DNA of 64,000 nt, taken from NCBI GenBank assembly GCA_001598975.1, contig BBXU01001877.1, positions 1-64,000 of the forward strand, in the 5' to 3' direction. Under the pieces are notes generated by a model. It was not told where the DNA came from and made no database searches. It saw nothing but the letters and a program-made list of their open reading frames with translations. How positions within the stretch are numbered: position 1 is the first letter of the stretch; each line of letters starts with the position of its first letter. Positions 35,201 through 47,205 of this stretch are shown here, piece by piece. The position numbers and the translations under genes were made by a program. The DNA is from Parachlorella kessleri. Lineage: Eukaryota; Chlorophyta; Trebouxiophyceae; Chlorellales; Chlorellaceae.

Positions 35201-38200
35201 GTGGCCAGCGGGCACCTTGAAGCCGCCAGCGCCCTCTAGGAGTTCAGCTGGCGCCAGCGCCCCCAGCTCAGCATGTGCCCTCTGCATTGGATGCAAGGGG
35301 AGAGTGAGTTCTTCCTCTTCAACTGTTCTGATTCACAGTTTGCGTCAGCAGCTCAGACCGGCATACTCTTCTGCATGCCAACCGCCGTGGGGTGTGCTGG
35401 TCACCAGAGACACTCGCCAGGGTGCAAACGTGCAACTTACTTTGCAGCATTAATACCTGCATTGGACCGGCAAAGCTGATCAACCCATTCAGATGCCCCA
35501 ATCAGAGGCGTCCGTTCTCTGAATGTTCCTGGCACCCCTAAGTATGACGGGATCACCCAACAACAAAGTGGCACAAAAGGTACTAGACTGCAATACCCTA
35601 CACATCCCTAGGCAGCCCAGGCCCACGCACGCACCAGGGCTTTCTGCTTGTTACGCCGCAGCACTTCCTGGCAGATAGTCTCTGCGGTCAGGCGTGACAC
35701 CTGCGCCTGCGCCACCCGCCACGCTGTGCGCTGTGCTGGTCCCAGCCGCGCCGCCACGCCGTCCAAATCCATGGAGCACCTCTGCAATGAAGCCAGGTTC
35801 TCGCCAAATGACCACAACAGGTGGCCTTGTGACAGCCCCACAGGTGACCTTGTGAGCACCAGGGGGGATGCCTCCCCATCAATTTCTACCACTGGGCACT
35901 TGCCCTTACAATAGTTGATGAGGCCCGAAGGTACCCAGCTGGCGGCCCAGCCATGACGCTTGAGAGGTAACGTGCCCTACATAAGGCTCACTGATGCTGA
36001 CAACAACCGGCTCACACACCGCCACAAAGCTGAGCTGCACACAACCTACAGGGCCGCAACAGCTACTTCCCAGCAGAGCACCTGGGACATACAGTAAGCA
36101 CTTCGTGGATCACCTGAGCTGCCTTGCCTCTGCCGCGGCCGCGCCTGCCCCGCCTGCTTGGCTGGCGTGTCAGCTGCTGCTGCTGCTGCTGCTGCTGCAG
36201 GGAGTGCTGAGCAGGGGCCATCCACGAACGAGTGGAGGACACGGATGGTGAGGGAATGGAAGGTGCATCGGGCATCTGCAAGGCACAGCATGTCTACATG
36301 TTCACAGCTACTACCGCATGTGTCACGACGCCGAAGAGATGGCTGGGCATGGGCGCAGGTGCCCGGCAGCGCTGGCAATCATTCCCGACAGCACATTTGT
36401 TGTTTGGTCCCGGCACGGTGCCAGGCTGGCAGGCATCTGCTCAGTAGTCAGAAGCAGACCGGTGGAGATCACTGCCCGTCCCCAGTCACAGCGCCCTGAA
36501 GCACCACTAAGACTGCCCACTCAAATCCTATATTTAACAGCCGGCCGGCCAGGCACAACGAGTTTGCATGCACCCACAAGCGCCCCAGTACAACCAGCGC
36601 CATAGGGAGACTTCGTGGGGTAACCCCGGAGGTCACACCTGCAGTGGCCGGAGGTGTAAAGCGGGAGCCCTGGCACCTCACCTCAAGATCGGAGTTACCC
36701 TCCTGCAAATTCCGCTCCATCACTGCTGCACCCCCGACGGCTGCCACGGCCGCCAGCCCCGCAAGGGCCCCCGCTGTTGCCGCTGCTAACCCTGGCCTTC
36801 CCTCCCCGCGCTCCCCATCACAGCCCACGTCCAGCTCGTCCTCAGACTCTGAGGACGAGGCCTCAGAGGACGAGGAGGACATGGCCGAGAGTTCGCTGTC
36901 TGAAGACAGGTCCACATCCGACACGTCGCTGCCGCTCCAGGCAGGGAGAGGTTTGGGAGGGCGCCCCTCCAACCGAGCAAGAGCCTGCAGTGGGGTGTGA
37001 GGGGGCATGCTTCACTCTTTGGTTTTTCAATCTTTTCCCTGTATCTATGTTACTCCTCTCCCAAGATCTCCTTTTACACACCTCCAAAGTCGCACAGCTT
37101 CTCAGGTCCTTAACACCGCACCCACCGCCCTGCTGAAGTCCATAACACACAGCAGACCCTCCTTACTAAACTCGGCTGACAGTTTGCTACCACTCTCCCC
37201 ACACAAGAAGTCAGAGGCTCCAGCTCCATGACCTCCATTCGATGCAAGCCGGTCGCAGCAGGACGGCAGGCAAGAAAGCTTCAGGACACTTGTTCAAATC
37301 CTCCAGCAAATACATGATACACCTAGGCAGCAATCCCAGACTTAGTATAAACAAACGACACCTTACTGGAAGAAGCTCCGCATGGCTAACCCACCTTGCT
37401 GAGGCTGGCTTCAGCTTCGTCCAAGCGCTGCTGGTCTGCGCGCAGATCTGCGAGGGCTTTCTCCAGCTCAGCAATCTCGTGGTCAAGGTCCTGCAGAGCA
37501 GAGCGAAACATCTCTCTCCCCCCATAGAACTGCTGATGGATGGATGTCACAAACCACCATGCACAGGAAGCCCACTGTTCCGTGGCATTCCAATGATGCC
37601 TGGGCATCAGACGCACACTCAGAGCAGTGCAACAAAGGAGGGTTAAGATGCCCAGGCCTGCACGTCTGGCCGCCTCAACAACACATAGACGCCCCGGCCA
37701 TCCTCTCTGAGGGGGTGCCTACAGATACAACCGCTCCCCTCCACCATACTACGACCACCTGGAATGTTTGCAGCCAACATCAGGCAAAAAACAGCCGAAG
37801 CCCCACCTCGATTCGTCCAACCATAAACTCCTTGCTCGGCCCCTTCTCCTCCACCGGGCCTTGCGCCTGCCCCTGCTGCTGTGGCGGCTCCTCCTTGCCT
37901 GCCAGGGCTGGGGCCAGCTGCTGCTGCTGCTGCTGCTGCTTCTCCGGGGTGCCCAGGCTGGCAGCGGGAGGCGGGCTGGTCCTCACCCGCAGCCCTGAGG
38001 GCAGCGGTGTTACCTCGTCCAAGGCATTCCCTGCTTCTATGAGGATACCCGCGCCCTCGGGATGGGCTCCGAGAGCAGCCGTCGGCGGCGCTCGAGGAGT
38101 GCTGACGCTGTTGCCACCAAGCAGCGGCTCAGTTTCTGGGGTTGCAGCGGCAGCTGCCGCCACCGGGGTGGCTGCCGGCGCCGCCGGCGCTGTCAGCTCA

Positions 38201-41200
38201 AACCCTGCGCCGTGCTTTGGGGTGGCTGCAGTGGAGGGGGAGAGGGGCTGCTGGTCGGCTGCGGTTCCCGCACTGGAGGGAGTGGTTCCTGTTGTGTTGG
38301 ATTTGAGGCGGGCAAGGCCCTGGCCCCACCCGAGCCGCCGCCGCTGCTGCTGCTGCTGCTGGCCGTCCCTGGACGGGTGGCCTGGGGAGGGCTGCCGCTG
38401 GGTGGAGTTTGGCAGCGACCGTACTGCAACAGGGGTAGCTTCGTTGGGTGACGCTTGAGCGCTGGGACCTGCCTGGGCCGGCTGTGGAGGGGACGTTTCC
38501 AGCTGCATGGCCGAGGCTGCTGCCACAAAGGGAGACAGGGGCTTACTGTAGTCTGTAAAGGTAACCGTAGGCTTCCCTGCCGGTGCCTGCACTGGTCCCG
38601 CGCTGGGCAACACTGCCAGCGACTCCGTGCCCTTGTCTACTCGGCCTGGGGCTGCTGCGTGCTGCCTCAAACTGCCCTGCTCTGCCGGCCCAGCTGACGA
38701 TGCATCCATACGCTTTGCTGTCGTAGACGCTGGTGCCGGCTGGGAAGGTGGTTGCACCCCCGCAGGAGGCAGCACTGGGGTCACCCCCGCCGCAACCGCA
38801 GGCAAGACACCGGTGGCGGCGGGGACCTGCGCTGACTTCGTCGCAGCCTGAGCCGGGGCGGCCTCGGCAGCTTTGACCCCTGCAGGTATTGTGGGAGGAG
38901 CCGGCGGCGGCAGTGGTGTTTCTGCAGCCGCGGCGCCTGTTGCCTGAGCCGGCAGAGGCCCGTTCATAGGTGCTAGTGCTGCATACCCTGGCGGGAGGGT
39001 CGGTGGCTCCTCAGCGACCCCTGAGGGCTCCCCAGAGGACATTGGAGAGAGCGGGTTAGAAGGCGGGGAAGGCAGCGCTGCAGGGTGCAGGCCACCCTCA
39101 TCGTCTGAGGGCTCAGAGACAGGGGAGAAGCGGCCAGAGGGCAGCCCAAGCGGTTCTGACGGCACAGCTGCTCCAGTCGGAGCCTGGCCACGCCCTACCG
39201 CCACAGCCGAAGACACGCCAGCACCATCGGCCGCAGGCACGAGCTGTGCTTTGCTGTCTGGCTCCCCAAGGCCCGCTGACAGGGTCACGGGTGGTGGGGG
39301 CACCGATGACTGACCTAGCTCCAAGTACCCTTGCTGCTGCGCTAGGTCCTGCTGCTGCTGCTCCCCTGCCTGCCTGGGGGAGCGAGGGCTTGACTGGGGG
39401 CTCATCGCAGCGCTTGCCATGCGCGACAGCGTGCCGCCTATGCCGCGCAGGCCTCCGGGCGGCGACTGAGCCAGCTGGCCTTCTCGCACCCCACCCGCCG
39501 AGACAGGAGAGTAGTCTCCGCCTGTAGGGGGGCCGAGCAGGGCCTCACCCTCCTCCTCCTCCCCACTGCCAGAGCCCTTGACTCGGCGAGCCAGGCCTGG
39601 CACAGAAACCGACCCTGAGGCATTCACAGACCCGCCCGACGCGTGCACTGCTGCTGCACCAAACCTGCCAGGCGTGTCCTCAGCGCTGCCACCTAGCTCT
39701 GAGTGCCGCCTGCTGCTACCCCGCGACACATCGCCGCCGCCAGGCGACCGTGGCCTGCTGCGCGGTGGGGAGGGCCCATGCCGCCCATTGGCTACGCCTA
39801 AGGAGCCTTCCTGGGGTCTGCCGCCACTGCTGCCTCCACCCTGCTCGCTCCTGGCGCCCCGGGCTTCACGGCGGTCACTGCCGCGCCTCTCGCTACTGCC
39901 GCCGCCGCGCGAGCGGTCTAGCTCTCGCGAACGGGAGTGTGGTGAAGCTGAGCGCCGGCGCCGCGGCGCGCCGGTCCCTAAGCTGCCCTCGCCAGGGCTG
40001 TTGCCGCCGCCGTACGTCGGCCGCGAAGGGTGCTGCAATGAGTGCTGATACTCCCCACGGTGGTGGGAGGGGTACGGACGGGAGGCCGGCCCATCCCGCG
40101 GCTCTCGGCCGCTGCGGTGGTGGTGCACGGCCGGCTCAGAGCCAGGCGCATGGCCACCGCGGAATTGCTCGTTCCAGTGCTCGTTGCGCCCTGCATCCCT
40201 CCCCATGTGACCATCGCGCTCCCTATCCCTATCGCGCTGCTCGGTCGGGTGGGGAGCCCTGCTGGGGGGGAGGCCGGGCCGCCCAAAGGCCCCCGAACCA
40301 CTGCCACCACCATGCGGACCATAGTCCCCACGGCCCTCATAACCAGAAGGCCCGGGGAAGTTGCCGCGGTCAGGTGGGTAGAAGACTGCACCTGCAGATG
40401 GAATGGAATCACTAGGTGCCCTACTGCTGTCCACCAGCACAAATACATAGTGAGGCTGAGATATCCCCTGGTCCCCAAGTGCCGCTTTTACACACACAGC
40501 CTGGTCTTTGATGCCAGACCCCCAGCAGGCAGTTTCAGACGTCGTCTTTAACTGAGGTACGAACAGGTCGTCGCGCATGGGCAAGCCCTACTGGCAGCTA
40601 AGGAGCCAGCCTTGATACCGACACATGCAAGACATCCAAGTGCAGGCAGGGCGTCCCATGCGCAGCTCCGCCACCAATCCAAAAATGAGGGACTCACCTC
40701 CTCTCCCACCGCCGCCAAACCTGCCACCAGGCGGGCCTCCGCCGCCGGGCCCATTGCTAAATCTGCCGGCACCCCGCCCTGCGCCGGCACCGCCTCCGTC
40801 ACCACCGCGTGGCCACCCGCTGCCAAACTCACGGCGCCCATCAAAGCTGCGAGCTGGTAGATAGTCCCGGCCGGGCCTCTCCTCATACCTGCCCCGCTTG
40901 CTGGCGGGACCATGCCCTGGGTGCTGAGGTGGCTGCTGCTGCTCCCAAGGGGGTCCGACTCCGCCGCGGTGCTCGGGCCGGTCACGCTGCACCAGGTAGC
41001 GCACGAGCGTTCAGTTGTACGAAGGTAAAAGGGGCGACTGCCAGGCTGAAGCAGACCACCCTGTGGCAGAGCAGCGTTCGCAGCGTTTGCCAGCTAAGCC
41101 ACCAAAGCCTTCTCTCAGAGCCACTATCCAAGTGTACAGCGCACCTTGCTACACCCTGCTTACCTTGAAACCAGAGCGCTCCCCTCTCTCACCACAGTAG

Positions 41201-41373
41201 CCAGGGTTGTCGTCTAGCCGGTCCTGCAAGGGTGAGCTGCCCAACCAAGTTTGGCACAGCAAGGATGACGTTGTCGACAGCCTGTGCGCTACGGTGCACA
41301 TGGAGGTGCTCAGAAAGGCTTAACGCACCGAGCGACCATAGTGACGCCCGTAGTCGTCCCCACGCTCGGCCAT
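26269..41373 (-). CDS. NCoR/POWERDRESS-like SANT-domain corepressor
   Basis: Very large nuclear protein, 2,902 residues in 21 exons. Exons: 41373-41329, 41223-41164, 40986-40698, 40391-37807, 37490-37395, 36984-36682, 36275-36093, 35781-35635, 35281-35139, 34734-34595, 34338-34121, 33886-33716, 33361-33227, 32892-32319, 32132-32047, 31691-31535, 31228-29726, 29406-28991, 28630-28444, 28204-27066, 26400-26269. All phases join (8,709 nt). Layout: RG/RS-rich N-terminus; LGWGQGLARLK near residue 820, like the LGWGEGLAKYE motif of plant POWERDRESS; coiled coil at about 993-1025; acidic Ser/Glu tract; SANT1 about 1442-1495 (PWSEQEKRIFMDKF); SANT2 about 1705-1752 ending SRLGLDEL; SANT3 about 2402-2451 (YWSQEEKDAFIRAFKAYGRD); long Q/A/P-rich stretches. 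SANT1 is the NCoR deacetylase-activating type. The role as an HDAC corepressor is inferred from PWR and NCoR. The short last exon is the least certain. Confidence 0.85.
36174..36197. repeat. (CTG)8 tract coding polyglutamine
   Basis: Eight uninterrupted CTG triplets on the + strand encode eight Gln on the gene strand in exon 7 of the SANT corepressor. Likely length-variable. Confidence 0.9.
37918..37940. repeat. CTG tract coding polyglutamine in corepressor exon 4
   Basis: About seven CTG triplets giving a Gln run near the 3' end of the large 2,585-nt exon of the SANT corepressor gene. Confidence 0.85.
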
Positions 41374-41829
41374 CCGAGCTGCCTGTAACTCAGGTTTTCC
41401 TCAAGCTGCTGCCCCAAGGGCCTGCAGTGCCCATCATGGGCTTGCCTACTCTTGCATTTCTCGAAAGCCTAGCCTAGACTGCCCGTCCCTCGTTTCGCCG
41501 TGTGTTGAGTAAACGGTAGTGGCGGAAAAATCGCCTCTGGGCCTTATTATGCACGCACAAGTCTTTAAAAAATGGTTTCGTGACGCGTGCTTGCCCAACG
41601 AAGTGTTAGCCAGTGCTGTCGAGCCTTGCCTGTACCGCCTGTACCGCATGTTGTCAAGAGTTCTTCCCTGTCCGGACATGTCTCTTAATCCACCTAAGAT
41701 ATGCCGCAGTCGGATGTGTTTTAGTGGTTGTTTAGATTTTCACCAACCGACTGCCTGAAAGGGTTCATGATGGGGTGAACAGCTTGGGGTACAGCGGCAA
41801 GCAGAGGGGGCAGGTCCTAGATCGGCAAG
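41374..41829. promoter_or_regulatory. Bidirectional promoter, SANT corepressor / histone deacetylase
   Basis: The two start codons face away from each other, 456 bp apart, with no room for another gene. The interval must hold both promoters and both 5' UTRs. I see no clear TATA box on either side; an AT-rich patch (TTAAAAAATGG) lies near 41565. Shared regulation of the two chromatin genes is a reasonable inference. Confidence 0.6.
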
Positions 41830-44800
41830 ATGGGTGCAAGAAAAAACAAGATATCATACTATTATGATCCAGAATACTCGGGCTTTTATTATGGCCAGGT
41901 GGGTGCTTGCAGCAGTGAAAGGCCATATGTCAAGCGCGGCTGTGGAGCCAGACCCACCCATCACGACTAGGTCTGCATCTGCAGGATCACCCTATGAAGC
42001 CCCAGCGGCTGTCCATGACACATAACCTCATCCTGGGCTATGGCTTGCACGAGCAACTAGATATTTATGTGAGTCGGTGTTGGCGCTGAGCTGCCCTGGT
42101 GCAAGCTGCCTAGTATGAGGCGCTCAGGTCCTAACTTCACAGCCAGCTGTCTGGCTGCGTGCCGCCGGCGCCTGGGGTGCCACACTGGGCTGGCGCCGCC
42201 ACGCTGCCCGGCTGTGGAACCCAGGCACTTGCTGCGACCGCAAGCTGTGGGTCCCTCGGTTACAAACGTCAGCTCGATACCTGGCCCTGCCATGCTCTCT
42301 TATCTGAAGCTGGGCTGGGCACTGGGTCATGCTGATGGTAGCCTCCAGTATTGCCTGATTGCAGCACCCTAGGAGAGCACAGTATGGGGAGCTGTGTGCC
42401 TTCCACTCTGAGGAGTACATAGACGTGCTCCGGTACACCACACCGGAGCAGCAGGCTCAGGTACGCTTCTGGGCGGCAGGCGTCCAGTGCTGGCAGGTAT
42501 ATCTCTTGGCTGTGGGATTGTTGACAGCGGAGGCCTATGAGCTCAGCTCTGAGGGGCAGACTGCCTTTCTCTCAGCCGTGGGAGGGAGCTGAGACTTGAT
42601 GATACTCTGAGGCGTATGAAAGGGCCATCAAACCCTGCTAAACTGGATGGCTCACTGTGATCCCACCTGGTACCAGTGGCCCGCCTCATGCAGCGATGCA
42701 GCGAAGGCATTGGCAATATATGAAACTCCAAGCCGATGTGCTGTCCTCGCTGATTGCACGGGGGGCGAGCTCCGTTGCCTGAGCACATGCTACTCAGACA
42801 CGCTGAGGCTGCGGGCAGCAGGAGCAACGGAAGATGTCATGCCGTATCACATCATTCTGTTGCCTCATGGCGTGTTGGCAGTGTAGGATTGGAACTCTTT
42901 CCTGAAGTATGGCTTGGAGTACGACTGCCCTATCTGGCACGGGCTCTTTGACTTCTGCCGCCTGTATGCTGGAGCATCCCTTGGTGAGTGCTGAGCCGTT
43001 TGGCACAGGATAAGGATGGCAGGCCGGGTGACGAGCTGAGGGGCAGTAACATCCATACGTGGTACCCGGAGTGAGGGATACCCATCAGACCGGCCCTGAT
43101 CCCTTTTAGCCCTGTGTAGCTAGTGCAAGTGCGTTCGCTTCTGCGCTTGATGATGACCTGCTTGTTTTGGGAGGGCACCCGCCAGGTAACAAGCACTTCC
43201 CTTATGCATGCTTGTCATGGGGACGCTGACTAGATCTGGGCAGAGTACATGAGCGAGCCACCAGCAGCTGAGTATTCACGCATACCGTGTGTTCATGCAT
43301 ATCGCCAGAAAACCTGGCAAAGCTGCCTGCCTGCCCCGCGCAGAGGGTGCCTACCAGCTAAACCACGGGCACAGCGAGATATCTATCAACTGGGCTGGGG
43401 GCCTCCACCATGCCAAGAAGGCAGAGGCCTCTGGGTTTTGCTATGTGAATGACTGTGTGCTGGGCATTCTGGAGCTGCTGAAGCACCATGCCAGGGTTCT
43501 TTACGTGGACATTGACATTCACCATGGGGATGGGGTTGAGGAGGCCTTCTATACCACTGACAGGTGGGTGGGTGGGTGGGGCTGGTGGACACACCGCCGA
43601 GAGGGGGTCAGGAATTGACAAACACCTGCGAGTGCCAGGAACCCCTGTCGGCAGGCGGGGGATGCGGTGGCTGCCATGTTTGTTGAGCGAGTAGCCATAT
43701 CTAACCGTGGAGGTTGGGTGGGAGGGTACGCTTGCTGCCACTGGCAGGGTGAGGCCCGCTGGCGGGTGGGAGGGAGCGGTCCATGCTGCGCCTGGAATGC
43801 TTGGACTGATAGGGCGGGAGGCCAGTTTGAGCACAAGTCCATCTGCACTTTATGGGGTAGTTGTATGCCTCTGCAGCTGTGTGTGCGGCATTGCTCTCTC
43901 CCAGCCAGCCACCTCCTCCCCGCAATTCCTGGCGGCATGCACAACGTGGTGTCAAGCAGCCATTGTGTGGGCTGTGTGAGCAGGGTGATGTGCGTGAGCT
44001 TCCACCTCCACAAGCCGGACACCTTTTTCCCGGGCACAGGGGCGCTGGAAGATGTCGGGGAGTATGAGGTGGGTAGCCCGGCATGCTGCGTGCTGAGCTG
44101 GTGGCATCGCCCTGGCGCCACCTCATCAGTCTCACTTTTTTAACTAGCTTCAACCTCCGCAGCTGACAGGTCGCGATGGCACCAAGTGCAGCGTATATGC
44201 CGCCTGACATTCTCTTGCTGAGTAACTGTAGGATGAGTAAGGTGTGTTTGAGCGAGTTGCGGCTTCTCCTGCTGCAGGGCCGTGGCTACTCTGTCAATGT
44301 ACCGCTGGACACGGGCTGTACCGATGAGCAGTACCTGGGCCTGTTCAAGCCCATCATGACCAAAGTCATGGAGGTGTTCCAGCCGGGGGCAGTGGTGCTG
44401 CAGTGCGGTGGGTCTCGGGGGGTTCTGACATGTTTTTATGCTGTGACAAGGCACGGAGCTCTAGCAATTGCTCTGCTGTGCGGCAGGTCTGCGGTGACCC
44501 TCAGCCCCTGCCGGCTCGTGTCCGTGTTCCAGGGCAGCCATCAACCGTCCACATGCCGGATAACCTTACATTACATAAACGTCTCACCGGCCTATCACCC
44601 GCCGGCGACTGCCCTTGGATGTTGTTTTCCTTGCCACACGGCTGGCACTCGACCTGCAGCTGTCGCTGCCGCCCTGCTTGACATTGCGCTGTGCTGTCCC
44701 TACTGTCAGCGCCTGATTCGACGGTGGGGTGGTTGACGTGCATGTTGGTGCCATCCTGTTCCTGCTGATCCCTTTGGGGCCCAACACATATGTTGGCCAC

Positions 44801-46413
44801 CGGCTTGGGCCTTTCCAACACATGTTGCTGCCCTCTGCTGTGCCGGCTGCATGGGTGGATGCCTGGCGGATGTTCGGCTGGCTGGGCGCTGCCAGCTCAG
44901 CAGACTGCTCCCTGCTGCTGCAGGGGCAGACTCGTTGGTGGGTGACCGCTTGGGAGCGCTCAACTTGACCCTGGAGGGCCATGCCGAGGCGGTGCGCATC
45001 ATGAAAAGCTTCGGCCTGCCGATGCTGGTGCTGGGTGGCGGCGGCTACACCAAGACAACCGTGGCGCGTGCCTGGACCATGGAGACAGGTGGGAGGTGTA
45101 CGAGCCTTACTTTTTAGTCGTCCATGATGTTGCTTGAAGCCAGTTTGGCAGTCAGGAGGGCTTCTGCATGGTGGCGCTGGAGTGGGCATTGACTGAGGAG
45201 CCAGCGTTAGCTTCCAGAAGACGTAGAGATGACTGGCGAAGCACTATTGGACAGAACATACAGGACTCCTCAGCTCGGCCTGCTGCCTACCCTGACAATG
45301 GTCACTCTCTGTCCCCAGGCTGGAGGGTGGCGGATGCACCCTGACTCACGTTTTCCCAGCTCTTAGCCAGTCTGGGGTACCCCGGCAGTTCAGTCATTAG
45401 CACTTATCCTATCTTTGTGCAGCGGTACTGGTGGGTGCCAAGCTGGAGGACGCCCTGCCACCCAACATGTACCTAGAGTACTTCTCTCCAGAGTACCGCC
45501 TCAACTACAACCGCAGAAAGGTATGGCGGCCTCCTAGCTGAGCAGGGGTCCTGGGGTGGGTGCTGCTGCTGTGGTGGGGTCGGGTGAAGGGGAGGTGTTG
45601 CTGGAATACGGGTAGGTAGCGAAGGGAGAGAAAGGGCGGAAGGCGGAGTTGAGCGGCTTCATGTAGGGTAGTAGGATAGGGTAGGGGTCCACTCCTTGAG
45701 ATGAGCCAGATAGTGTGTTGATAACGGATGCTGGGATGGCATAGCGTTGCGGCTGCGTCAGAGTGCCATGCAGGATAGCAGTCAAGACCCCTGCCCCCCG
45801 CTGTGCGTTGTCGGCCCTGCAGCAATGGGATAACTTCAACAAGCGGACGGGAGTCGAGCGGACCAAGCAGGCAGTGCTGGCCAACCTGTCGCAGCTTCAA
45901 GGCGCACCAGGTGGGGCCAGTGTTCAGAATCAGCTGCAGCTTAAGCACCGAATGCAGGCATCATTTTCTGCCGCGCTGGTTCCTGGTCTTGTGGAGGAGG
46001 TCCTTCATGGGACGGCTCTTGCTGAATGCCGTGCTGTTGGCCCAAGGGTTTTCCTCCTGACCCTCCTGACCGTATCCACACATCTACGTTCCTCCCACCC
46101 TGCTGGCTGGCTGCTGGCCCTGCATTTGCGGCGAAGTTTGCCGCTGTGGGTACTCACAATAGTCAAACCAGGCCATGCCGCTCCCACAGCAGGGGTTGGG
46201 TTGGTCCACTGCATGGTGGTTGTGCCTGCAGGCCTGGCCATGCGGGAGCGCCCCCCTGACTGCCTCATCCCTGAGTCCTCCCCGAACCCTGCGGGCGGTG
46301 AGGAGGAGGATGTCATCCACGGCAGGCTGACGCAGTATGTGAAGACGCACTACAAGCACCAGCTGTGGTGTGTGGAGCAGGGGCTGCATGACCCGTATGA
46401 TGTGGGCAGGTAG
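41830..46413 (+). CDS. Class I histone deacetylase (RPD3/HDAC3/HDA9 type)
   Basis: Zinc-dependent lysine deacetylase, 439 residues, complete. Twelve exons: 41830-41898, 41985-42068, 42114-42127, 42373-42460, 42887-42983, 43344-43563, 43984-44068, 44278-44407, 44924-45088, 45423-45520, 45823-45910, 46232-46413; all phases join. The class I N-terminal signature YYYDPE and [12 protein letters not shown] is present. Catalytic residues are intact: tandem His 139/140 in AGGLHHAKK; zinc ligands Asp175 and His177 in [15 protein letters not shown]; Asp265 in QCGADSL; and Tyr304 in LGGGGYT. The third exon is only 14 nt. [14 protein letters not shown] and [18 protein letters not shown] fall nearer to the HDAC3/HDA9 group than to HDAC1, but I cannot place it by tree. 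It probably removes acetyl groups from histone tails in the nucleus. It is head-to-head with the SANT corepressor gene, its likely partner. Confidence 0.96.
42114..42127 (+). other. 14-nt micro-exon of the histone deacetylase gene
   Basis: Bounded by TAG on the left and GT on the right. It supplies YEAL plus two bases, and keeps the frame between IY (exon 2) and [16 protein letters not shown] (exon 4), where HDACs have the V(Y/F)xPxxA segment. Without it the frame breaks. Confidence 0.75.
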
Positions 46414-46971
46414 CGGCAGGGGGTGGCGGCACCTGTGCTGCCTGGATGGATGCCGCGTGTCACCAGCGGTGGCGTGCCGCTGTCTTGCCGTGTTGACGCC
46501 GAGGCCCGTTACCAACGACAGGTTTGTTGTGTGGGACGAGGGCTGCTTGTAGGGAGATGCAGTGGAGGGAGGCCTCTAGCTGGCTGTCATTGTCCAATGC
46601 GCTGTGTGGGTAATGATCATCGTTAAAGCAAAGGTGGTGGGGAGGCAGCTGGTCAAACGGGTAGTATATGGGGTCGCTCTGCACAGCTAAGCACACGTCG
46701 GGATAATGCCTCACATCCAGACAATAGCAGGGTCAGTTTGGGTACAGGTCAGCCATGATTTCCAGTCATTTTGCAACTGTCCTTCTCTAGAAATCTCCCG
46801 CATGACAGACAACTATCACCATGGTTTTGCTCACCCACCACTTGCTGGATATTTGTTAGTACTCACTGGACTGGGTTGTGGTTGCTCCTGTTACCAGGCC
46901 AGGCCCCAACTAGTTAGGGCCGCCTAGCTTGCGATAGACGGTGACAACCTTATCGCAAGGATGGAATCTAC

Positions 46972-46976
46972 TGTAA
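46972..46976 (+). terminator. TGTAA poly(A) signal candidate, histone deacetylase
   Basis: TGTAA in the context CTGTAAATAG, about 560 nt past the stop codon. Confidence 0.4.
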
Positions 46977-47117
46977 ATAGAAATACTCGTCACACTGCTG
47001 TCGTACCTCATGCTGTGACGTGCATACACCTTGAACAGAGACCTGTGATCATGTGATCAGGTCGTCAGCCCTTAGTCATAAACTTGGGTTTCCCCCTCAC
47101 CAAGCATCCACTAGCAC

Positions 47118-47126
47118 TATAAAAAC
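47118..47126 (+). promoter_or_regulatory. TATA box of the PhyH-family gene
   Basis: CTATAAAAAC sits about 85 bp before the ATG at 47206, a normal distance for a short 5' UTR. Confidence 0.55.
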
Positions 47127-47205
47127 CACTCCGATTGTCCATATAGCCGACCAAAGGCTGCCGTGCACAATCTCCCTCTGCAGTGTCGCGGGGTCTGGCT
47201 GGGCA

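Larger units (their letters stand above)
46414..47205. other. 3' flank of deacetylase gene and promoter of PhyH gene
   Basis: No further gene is seen. The left part is the presumed 3' UTR of the deacetylase, with a TGTAA at 46972-46976. The right part carries a TATA box about 85 bp upstream of the next start codon. A TGATCATGTGATCA direct/inverted motif lies near 47048-47061. Confidence 0.5.

Noticed and set aside
40548..40985. Alternative - strand frame across corepressor exon 3
   Set aside because: The RG-rich frame (GGRFGGGGRGG) joins in phase to both neighbouring exons; the alternative frame does not.
41374..41829. E2F-like text TGGCGGAAAAA in the bidirectional promoter
   Set aside because: It does not fit the TTTSSCGC consensus on either strand, unlike the site at 63082.
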